From Tsukamurella conjunctivitidis (lineage in GTDB: Bacteria; Actinomycetota; Actinomycetes; Mycobacteriales; Mycobacteriaceae), in the NCBI RefSeq assembly GCF_007858475.1, contig NZ_VIGX01000006.1, forward strand, positions 62,001-126,000: a stretch of 64,000 bases of DNA, in the 5' to 3' direction. Within the stretch, counting starts at the first letter, position 1; every line of letters begins with the position of its first letter. The notes beneath the pieces were generated by a model. It did no database searches and was not told where the DNA came from. It saw only the letters and a list, made by a program, of their open reading frames with translations. Made by a program: the position numbers and the translations under genes. Shown here piece after piece: positions 35,277 to 41,942 of this stretch.

Positions 35277-35711
35277 ATGGACCGCCCGCACCTGCTCACG
35301 GAACTGGTCGACGAGGTCTTCCGGCTCAACGCCGTCCTCCTCGCCGAGGGCGATGGGCTCGCCGCGGGGATCGGCACGACCGCCGCCGGATGGCGCGTGC
35401 TGGGCCTGCTGGCCGACGGTGCCGCCACCGTCGCCGACATCGCGCGGCGCCGGGGGCTGCGCAGGCAGAGCGTGCGGGAGACCGTCGAACGGCTCGAGCG
35501 CGACGGACTCGTGGCCAGGTCGGCGAACGCCGCGGACCGCCGGGCACCGCTGGTGGCGCTCACCGACCGGGGGCGTGCCGCCCTGCGTGACATCGAGCCC
35601 GCGCGGGCGGAGTGGGCCGCACGGCGGTCCGAGGCCGTCGACGGCGAGCCGCTCGCTGCCGCGCTGGACGTGCTGCGGCGCCTGCGCGAGGCGAGCCCGC
35701 TCGACGGGTGA
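35277..35711 (+). CDS. MarR-family transcriptional regulator
   Basis: A 144-residue winged-helix repressor. The recognition part is TVADIARRRGLRRQSVRETVERLERDGLV, followed by the wing RSANAADRRAPLVALTDRGR, where the DRR-xxxxLTxxG pattern is a MarR signature. The ATG at 35277 has AAGGAGG six bases upstream. An earlier in-frame ATG at 35253 lies inside the operator palindrome and is rejected. It probably represses itself and the divergent VOC gene until an aromatic or electrophilic ligand binds. Confidence 0.88.
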   Translation: MDRPHLLTELVDEVFRLNAVLLAEGDGLAAGIGTTAAGWRVLGLLADGAATVADIARRRGLRRQSVRETVERLERDGLVARSANAADRRAPLVALTDRGRAALRDIEPARAEWAARRSEAVDGEPLAAALDVLRRLREASPLDG

Positions 35712-35723
35712 GTGCGGCGACGC

Positions 35724-37040
35724 TCAGTCGTCGCCGTCGAGGAGCGGGACCCAGTGCTCGACGATGGCGCGGTACGGCGCCTCCGCCTCCATCTGCGAGC
35801 AGATGCCGACCATGCCGAGCAGGACGCGGAAGAGCATCACGTACTCGGGCGGCAGTGCCAGCTTGCGTCCGGTCTGGAACTGCTCTCCGCGCACGTCGGT
35901 CGCGGTGTACGCGGCCTTCATGAGCCACTTGCGGGTGAAGTGGAAGCTCTCGGAGCGCAGCGGATCGACGTAGGGTGCGAGGTAGCTGCGGATCTCCTCG
36001 GGCGTGATCTCCAGCCGCGGCGGGATGAAGCCCTGGCTGCGGAGCAGCGGGAAGAGGGCCTCGTAGTCCTCGTCGCGCGCGAGTCGCAGGATCTTGCCCA
36101 CCGCCGGTGGTATGCCACCCGGGTACTCGGCGACGGCGCCGAAATCGAGGGCGATGAGCCGGCCGTCGGGCGCGATCATGAAGTTCCCGGGGTGCGGGTC
36201 GCCGTGCAGCAGGCCGGTGCGCGCCGGCGCACTCACCTCGAACTCGGTCAGCTTGGACGCGGCGGCGTTCCGCTCCTCCTGGGTGCCGCTCGCGATGACC
36301 TCGCGCAGCGGCCGGCCGGTGACCCACTCACTGATGATCACGGTGGGCGCGCTCGCGAAGACCTTCGGCACCCGGATGTTCGGGTCGCCGTCGAAGGCCT
36401 TGGCGAACTTGCGCTGGTTCGTGGCCTCGTACCGGTAGTCGAGCTCGGCCTCCGTGCGGTCGGTGAGCTCCTGGACCAGCGATTTCACGTCGGCGCCGGG
36501 GGTGAGCGGCTTGAGGACCGAGCTGAGCCGGCCCAGCGCCTTGAGGTCGGCGCGCAGGGCCTCGTCGGCGCCGGGGTACTGGACCTTGACCGCGACCTCG
36601 CGGCCGTCCGACCACACGCCGCGGTGCACCTGGCCGATCGACGCGGATGCCGCCGCCTCGTCGTCGAAGGAGCTGAACCGGTCGCGCCAGCCCGTACCGA
36701 GCTGCTGGTCGAGCACCTTGTGCACGGTGGCGGCGGGCATCGGCGGCGCCTCGTTCTGCAGCTTGGCGAGGGCGTCGCGGTAGGGCGCCGCGTACTCGGG
36801 CGGCACGGCCGCCTCCATCACGCTCATGGCCTGGCCGAGCTTCATCGCGCCGCCTTTGAGCTGGCCGAGGACCTCGAAGAGCTGCTCCGCCGCCTTGGCC
36901 TGCAGCTCCGCGTTCACCTCGTCCTTGTCGGCACCGGCGAGACGCTTACCCCAGCCCACCGCGGTACGGCTGGCCATCCCCAGCGGCAGCCCCGCCAGTT
37001 TGGCCGTGCGCTTGGCGCTGCCACGGGTGATCTCGGACAC
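35724..37040 (-). CDS. ABC1/UbiB-family atypical kinase (Rv3197 type)
   Basis: A 438-residue ABC1 (ADCK/UbiB) protein. The family-defining KxGQ motif is MKLGQAMS near residue 66. The Ala-rich nucleotide loop is AAASASIGQVHRG, the Lys strand is VAVKVQYPG, and catalytic HGDPHPGNFM is near 277 with DFGAV after it. ABC1 proteins are ATPases/kinases tied to quinone and lipid metabolism. In M. tuberculosis the homologue next to whiB7 is linked to macrolide resistance. The GTG at 37040 (VSEITRGSAKRTAKLAG...) is chosen because the upstream open frame is not protein-like. It is 14 bp from the upstream cyclodehydratase-like gene. Confidence 0.9.
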   Translation of the reverse strand: MSEITRGSAKRTAKLAGLPLGMASRTAVGWGKRLAGADKDEVNAELQAKAAEQLFEVLGQLKGGAMKLGQAMSVMEAAVPPEYAAPYRDALAKLQNEAPPMPAATVHKVLDQQLGTGWRDRFSSFDDEAAASASIGQVHRGVWSDGREVAVKVQYPGADEALRADLKALGRLSSVLKPLTPGADVKSLVQELTDRTEAELDYRYEATNQRKFAKAFDGDPNIRVPKVFASAPTVIISEWVTGRPLREVIASGTQEERNAAASKLTEFEVSAPARTGLLHGDPHPGNFMIAPDGRLIALDFGAVAEYPGGIPPAVGKILRLARDEDYEALFPLLRSQGFIPPRLEITPEEIRSYLAPYVDPLRSESFHFTRKWLMKAAYTATDVRGEQFQTGRKLALPPEYVMLFRVLLGMVGICSQMEAEAPYRAIVEHWVPLLDGDD

Positions 37041-37054
37041 CTGGCCCCCTGAAG

Positions 37055-37900
37055 TCAACCTGCAGCCTCGGAGGCGGGGGCGGTGACCCCGCATCCGCAC
37101 CCGGGGTGCATGAACCATCGTCGGACGGCGATCGCGCTGCCCTCGACCTCCAACGTACAGCCGAGGACGTCCGGCGGGTCCGCCGAGTCCCATCGTCCTG
37201 CCGCGACGGCGGCCACCTGCTGCGCCGCCACCGCCGCGGTCATCCGCAGGATCTGCGCGGAAGCCCGCCCCGCGCGACCGAACAGCTGGCAGGCCAGCGT
37301 CGGCCAGCCGGGATCGGCGTCGGCCCGGGTGCGGTCGAGGCAGCGCAGGCACGGTCCGGCGCCGGGGAGCACGAGCGGACCGACGATGCCGCTGCCGTCG
37401 CGCAGGACCACCGGCAGGTGCGGCACCCGCTCCCGCATCAGGCGCGCCACCAGCACGGGATCGGGGGAGAGGGCGTCCGAGAGCACGACGAGGTCCACGC
37501 CGCGGTCGGCCGGTGTCCAGCTCCGCGCCGTCCCGGCGGTCACCCGGACGGCGTCGAGCGAGGCCAGTTCGCCGAGCAGGGCGTCCGAGACCGGCCCGGC
37601 GCCGTGCAAGTGCACCTGCAGCGGCGAGCCGGGTGGCTCGTCCTCGAGGAGGCGGTGACCGCGCAGGGCTTCGAGCAGCTCGGCGACGTCGGCCGCGGTC
37701 ATCCCGAGGTCGGCGGCGCGGCGCTCCAGCTCGCGCGGGGTGCGGAAGGACTGCAACCATCGGAGCAGCCCCGCGGTCGCGTCCGGAGCGAGCCACGGCG
37801 GCGGCTGCAGGACGGGAGCGCCGGTCGCCGCGGCGCCCAACTGCACGAGCGTGGGCGGGCGCACGACCACGGTGAGATACGGGTTCAGACGGTGCCGCAT
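37055..37900 (-). CDS. Cyclodehydratase-like protein (Ocin-ThiF/TOMM E1-like, Rv3196 type)
   Basis: A 281-residue protein resembling the E1-like leader-binding/cyclodehydratase component of thiazole/oxazole-modified peptide (TOMM) systems. It has the paired zinc motifs of that family: GPCLRCLDRTR near residue 178 and HPGCGCGV at the C-terminus. The middle part (LHGAGPVSDALLGELASLD) is the remnant Rossmann entry without an intact GxGxxG. The N-terminus PYLTVVVRPPTLVQLG may correspond to the RiPP-recognition part. No YcaO partner or precursor peptide was found nearby, so it is an orphan. The ATG at 37900 is favoured over one 19 codons upstream. It lies in a minus-strand run between the diiron protein and the ABC1 kinase gene. 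Confidence 0.75.
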   Translation of the reverse strand: MRHRLNPYLTVVVRPPTLVQLGAAATGAPVLQPPPWLAPDATAGLLRWLQSFRTPRELERRAADLGMTAADVAELLEALRGHRLLEDEPPGSPLQVHLHGAGPVSDALLGELASLDAVRVTAGTARSWTPADRGVDLVVLSDALSPDPVLVARLMRERVPHLPVVLRDGSGIVGPLVLPGAGPCLRCLDRTRADADPGWPTLACQLFGRAGRASAQILRMTAAVAAQQVAAVAAGRWDSADPPDVLGCTLEVEGSAIAVRRWFMHPGCGCGVTAPASEAAG

Positions 37901-37976
37901 CGGCTCAGCCAAGCACGTCCGCGTGTCGTGGACCGCCCCGATGCACCGGTTATCCACAGGCCGAAACAGCCTCTGG

Positions 37977-38699
37977 TCAGGCGCGATGCCCTGCTTCGGC
38001 GATCGCTCGCGTACGCGGATGCGCGGGGGCGAAGACGTCCCGCCGGAAGCGGCCGAACAGCGCGGCGCTCTCCTGCACCAGCGCCCTGCGGGACCCGCCG
38101 ACGGCCACCAGCGCGGGGCCGTGGTCGGCGGCGACGACGATCGACACGGCGCAGGCGAAGCCTTGCCAGAGCATTCCGATCGCGCGGCGACGGGCGGCCG
38201 GGGTGGCGGCGAAGCCCTCGGAGAGCCGGTCGCGCTGGAACCGGATGTGGTACTGCTCGTCGTCCAGGATGCGGCGGCTGACCTCGGCGAGCAGCGGATC
38301 GGGGGACTGCGCGAGCGCCCCGTAGTAGCTCACCGCGATGAGCTCCGCGACGGTGAGCACGAGGAGCTCGCAGCGGAGGCCGAGGGCGCGGCGGGCGCGC
38401 ACGAAGACGGTGTCCGACCAGTGCCCGTCGAGAAGCTCGCCCCCGCCGGCACGGATCAGCTCGGCGAGCAGCCGCGCGTGCTCGTTCTCCTCGGCGACGA
38501 ACAGGCGGACCGCTGCGGCGTAGTGCGGATCACCCGCGGCCTCGGCGTGGGCCGACAGCGTGGCGCCGTCGCCGCTCTCGCCGACCTGGAAGCGCTGCAG
38601 GCTCGCGATCACCGCCGGGGGCAGCGCCGCCCCGTCGGACCACACCGGGTCCGGTCGGCGCCGTCGCGCTCGGTCTTCGAAGTGCTCGACCCATTCCAT
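37977..38699 (-). CDS. Ferritin-like diiron protein
   Basis: A 240-residue, mostly helical protein with two carboxylate-bridged diiron motifs: AEENEHARLL (ExxH) and DDEQYHIRF (ExxH). Further Glu candidates lie in LVLTVAELIAVSYYG. This is the ferritin-like/ribonucleotide-reductase-like fold used by oxygenases and peroxidases. I cannot assign a substrate. It is next to the cyclodehydratase-like gene, with which it could work on a peptide or lipid; this is speculative. The start ATG at 38699 is the only good one. Confidence 0.78.
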   Translation of the reverse strand: MEWVEHFEDRARRRRPDPVWSDGAALPPAVIASLQRFQVGESGDGATLSAHAEAAGDPHYAAAVRLFVAEENEHARLLAELIRAGGGELLDGHWSDTVFVRARRALGLRCELLVLTVAELIAVSYYGALAQSPDPLLAEVSRRILDDEQYHIRFQRDRLSEGFAATPAARRRAIGMLWQGFACAVSIVVAADHGPALVAVGGSRRALVQESAALFGRFRRDVFAPAHPRTRAIAEAGHRA

Positions 38700-38747
38700 C
38701 CCTCCTTCATAGCCCAGTGAACCTGAGATGAAGGTGAGTGGATTCGA

Positions 38748-40109
38748 TCAGTTCTCGTCGGAATCGGTGCCGGACTCGCGCCGCATCTGCCGCTCGATCG
38801 CGGCGATCGGATCGTCGAGATCCGACGGATCCGCGCCGGACGCGTCGCCCAGGATGCGGTCGATGAAGGCGGCCGGTGCATCCAGGTCGGAGGCGTCGGG
38901 CATCAGGTCGGGGTGCGCCCAGATGCCGTCGCGCTGCTCCATCGAGGTGGCGGTCAGGGTCCGCTCCCACAGATCGGCGGCCTCGCGCACCTTGCGGGGG
39001 CGCAGTTCCAGGCCGACGAGAGTGGCGAAGGTCTGCTCCGCCGGGCCGCCCGACGCACGCCGTCGGCGCATCGTCTCGCGCAGCGCGGCGGCGCTCGGCA
39101 GCCGGTCGGCGATCGCCGCGTGCACGACGGTCTCCACCCAGCCCTCGATGAGGGCCAGCAGCGCCTCCAGTCGCTCGAGCGCCGCGGTCTGCTCCGGCGT
39201 GGCCTTGGGCTGCAGGGCGGCGCCCTGCGCGGCCATCAGTTCCTCGAGCTTGGCCGGGTCCTGCAGCGCGGTCGGGTCGAGGTTGCGGGAGAGCTCCTCG
39301 ATGCCCGACATGTCGATGCTGATGCCGCGCGCGTACTGCTCGACGGTGTCGAGTACCCGGGCGCGCAGCCACGGCACGTGGGAGAACAGCCGCTGATGCG
39401 CGGCCTCGCGCGCGGCCAGGAAGACCAGGATCTCCTGGTCCTTGACGTCGAGGTCCTTGCTGAAGGTCTCGATCGCCTCGGGCAGCAGTGCCGCGGTGTC
39501 CTCGGGGCCCAGCGGCAGGCCGATGTCGGTGCTGGTGAGGACCTCCTTCGACAGCGAGCCCAACGCCTGGCCGAGCTGCGTGCCGAAGGACATCGAGCCG
39601 ATCTGCGAGAACATGCCCATCATCGGGGCCGCCATCTCGCGCGCCTCCTCGGGCATGCTCTGCATCCAGGAGCCGGAGATCTTCTCGGCGACGGGATTCA
39701 CCAGCCGCTTCCACGTGGGCAGGGTCTTCTCCTGCCAGTCGACGGGGCTCCACGCGGCCGTCTTCTGCAGGCCGGCCGGGAGCACGGTCGCGCCGTCGAG
39801 CCAGAGCTGCGCGAGGTGCATCGACTCCTCGATCGCGGTGCGCTGGGCCTCGGTGACCGGCTCGTGCTTGCCGAGCGTCTGCCGCGCGAGTTGCGCCGCG
39901 ACCGTGTAGTTGACGGGCTCGCCGGTGCCGGCGCCCGGCCCGGTCATGCCCGAGCCCATGCCGGAGATCATCTGGCCGAGCTGGCTCAGCATGTCTCCCA
40001 GCTGCGACATGTCGAAGGGCTGACCGGCGCCGAAGGGCTGGTCCCGTCGGCCTTTGCCGTCGTCACCGCCGTCGTCGCCGGAGGAGAATCCGAAGGGCAG
40101 GTCATTCAT
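38748..40109 (-). CDS. DUF2342/TIGR03624-family zinc-dependent metalloprotease-like protein (Rv3195 type)
   Basis: A 453-residue actinobacterial protein. The N-terminal ~60 residues are Gly/Asp/Met-rich low complexity (FSSGDDGGDDGKG, MLSQLGQMISGMG). The helical core contains the conserved EILVFLAAREAAHQRLFSHV helix and the VEQYARGISIDMSGIEEL and LIEGWVETVVHAAI helices, typical of this family, which is often annotated as a metalloprotease or coenzyme F420-associated. No classical HExxH is present, so the protease label is uncertain. The ATG at 40109 is the proper start; the longer open frame upstream overlaps the divergent PDZ-protease gene. Probably soluble and cytoplasmic. Confidence 0.85.
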   Translation of the reverse strand: MNDLPFGFSSGDDGGDDGKGRRDQPFGAGQPFDMSQLGDMLSQLGQMISGMGSGMTGPGAGTGEPVNYTVAAQLARQTLGKHEPVTEAQRTAIEESMHLAQLWLDGATVLPAGLQKTAAWSPVDWQEKTLPTWKRLVNPVAEKISGSWMQSMPEEAREMAAPMMGMFSQIGSMSFGTQLGQALGSLSKEVLTSTDIGLPLGPEDTAALLPEAIETFSKDLDVKDQEILVFLAAREAAHQRLFSHVPWLRARVLDTVEQYARGISIDMSGIEELSRNLDPTALQDPAKLEELMAAQGAALQPKATPEQTAALERLEALLALIEGWVETVVHAAIADRLPSAAALRETMRRRRASGGPAEQTFATLVGLELRPRKVREAADLWERTLTATSMEQRDGIWAHPDLMPDASDLDAPAAFIDRILGDASGADPSDLDDPIAAIERQMRRESGTDSDEN

Positions 40110-40196
40110 GACTCCACGGTACTGCCCCGGGCCGGTGCGGGCCGCTCCGTCCGTCACGCTCTGCGCGAACAGGCGGCGGCTACGCTGTGGCCCGTG

Positions 40197-41237
40197 ATGG
40201 AACGCAGGATCACGACAGCTCTCGCGGCCCTGGTGCCCCTCCTGGTGCTCGTCGTGCTGGGGATGGTCGTGACGGTGCCCTACGTCGCGGTCGGCCCGGG
40301 CGACACCGCCGACACGCTGACCACGTACGCCGAACGCGATGCCGACGGCAAGGTCGAGAACCGCAAGGTCATCACCATCGACGGGCTCCCCGTGCACCAG
40401 CCCGCCGGACAGCTGCGGTTCACCACCATCGCCGTGACCGATGGCCTCAACCTCTACGGCGCCCTCGCCAAGTGGATCAGTGGCGAGCAGATCGCTCCCC
40501 GCGACGCCTATTACCCTCCCGGGGCGACCCGCCAGCAGATCGAGCAGGGCAACCGCGAGCAGTTCACCGGCTCCGAGTCCTCCGCCACGGTCGCCGCACT
40601 GCGGCACCTGAAGATCCCGACCGCCACGGGCGTCGTCGGCCTGAGCGAGGGCGGCCCGGCGCAGGGCAAGCTGCGCGAGGGTGATGTCCTCGAGGCCGTC
40701 GACGGTGCGCCCGTCACCGCGCCCGACCAGGTCGCGAAGAGTCTCGAGGGCAAGAAGAAGGGCGACGTGGTCACCGTCGCGGTCCGACGGGCCGACGGTG
40801 TCGCGCAGGTCCCCGTCACGCTCGGCGAGTCCGAGGGCAAGCCGCGCTTGGGGATCGTCGTGGGACAGGTTCCCGCGGACCCGAAGATCCGCATCGGATT
40901 CGGGGTGCAGCAGGTCGGGGGCCCCTCGGCGGGGCTGATGCTGTCCCTCGGCATCGTCGACCTCATCGAGCCGGGCGATCTCACGGGCGGGCGGAACGTC
41001 GCCGGTACGGGCGAGATCGCCTCCGACGGCAGGGTGGGGCCCATCGGCGGCATCGAGCACAAGCTCCAGGGCGCCAAGCGCGACGGTGCCTCCGTCTTCC
41101 TGGTGCCGGCCGCCAACTGCGACGCCGCGAAGTCCTCGCCGCCCGCGGGCCTGCAATTGGTCAAGGTCGACACGCTCGAGGGCGCGCTCACGGCGCTCGC
41201 CGACGTCCGCGAGGGGCGCCCCGCGCCGTCCTGCTGA
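40197..41237 (+). CDS. Membrane-anchored PDZ / Lon-like (S16) serine protease (Rv3194c type)
   Basis: A 346-residue protein with one N-terminal membrane anchor (residues 5-27). It carries a PDZ domain around VVGLSEGGPAQGKLREGDVL and a C-terminal Lon-type S16 protease. The catalytic Ser is in GGPSAGLMLSLG and the Lys in GGIEHKLQGAKRDGAS, a Ser-Lys dyad. The domain faces the outside of the membrane. An adjacent in-frame GTG (40194) could also be the start. It is divergent from the DUF2342 gene, and their neighbourhood is conserved in mycobacteria. It may process an envelope protein; the substrate is unknown. Confidence 0.9.
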   Translation: MERRITTALAALVPLLVLVVLGMVVTVPYVAVGPGDTADTLTTYAERDADGKVENRKVITIDGLPVHQPAGQLRFTTIAVTDGLNLYGALAKWISGEQIAPRDAYYPPGATRQQIEQGNREQFTGSESSATVAALRHLKIPTATGVVGLSEGGPAQGKLREGDVLEAVDGAPVTAPDQVAKSLEGKKKGDVVTVAVRRADGVAQVPVTLGESEGKPRLGIVVGQVPADPKIRIGFGVQQVGGPSAGLMLSLGIVDLIEPGDLTGGRNVAGTGEIASDGRVGPIGGIEHKLQGAKRDGASVFLVPAANCDAAKSSPPAGLQLVKVDTLEGALTALADVREGRPAPSC

Positions 41238-41265
41238 ACCTGTCCCGGAGCCCCGGGGGTGCGGT

Positions 41266-41862
41266 TCAGTCCTCGTCGAAGGTGGCGAGCAGGCCCTGGA
41301 TCAGGCCGGGCGCGAGCTGGTCGGCGCGCAGGAGCTCGGCGTCCGCGAACGGATCGTCGTCGTCGGGCTGCAGCATGAGCAGCGTGATCCGGTGCCCGTC
41401 GCGCAGAACCGCGGCGACCATTCGTGCGGTGCGTCGTTCGGGGTGGTTCTCGGCGGCGGCCCGTCCAGCGCGGTCCGCGGCGTCGACGTCGGCGAGGTGC
41501 GGCTCGAGCGCCCCGTCGAGGTCCGCCTCCGCGTTCGGGGGCAGCACGATGATCTCCTGCACGAGGGCGCACCCGACGACCTCGTCGGGCCACGTGGTGG
41601 TCGCGAGAACATGGTTGAGCTCCGTGCTGCCGCCCTGCGGGTCGCCGGGGAGCGGCTCCTGCTCGATGACGGTGAGCGACGCGCCGTCGTCGAGGATGTC
41701 GGCCCACTCCGGCTGGCTCGTGGCGAGCAACGAGGTCGGGACGAGGCCGAAGAGCTGCGGCGGCTGTCCCCACCCCTGCGGCTCCACGAACTCGATGGCC
41801 TCGCGGGCCGCGCGGCCGAGGGCCGCCTCGTCGAATACCTGCTCCGGCTCGTCGTAGCTCAC
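41266..41862 (-). CDS. PPA1309-family conserved protein
   Basis: A 198-residue acidic soluble protein of the actinobacterial PPA1309 family (recalled), of unknown function. Conserved-looking stretches are PPQLFGLVPTSLL, WPDEVVGCALVQEIIVLPP and HRITLLMLQPDDDD. The GTG at 41862 gives VSYDEPEQVFD, a natural start; the frame is open further upstream but overlaps the divergent UPF0182 promoter. It is usually found beside the UPF0182 membrane gene, as here, suggesting a functional link. Confidence 0.8.
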   Translation of the reverse strand: MSYDEPEQVFDEAALGRAAREAIEFVEPQGWGQPPQLFGLVPTSLLATSQPEWADILDDGASLTVIEQEPLPGDPQGGSTELNHVLATTTWPDEVVGCALVQEIIVLPPNAEADLDGALEPHLADVDAADRAGRAAAENHPERRTARMVAAVLRDGHRITLLMLQPDDDDPFADAELLRADQLAPGLIQGLLATFDED

Positions 41863-41942
41863 GCGCCCATGATCGCATCCCTCGGCGCGCTCCGTACCAC
41901 GCCGGTGAGCACGCGCGAGTCCCATCTCGGGCAATCCGTACA

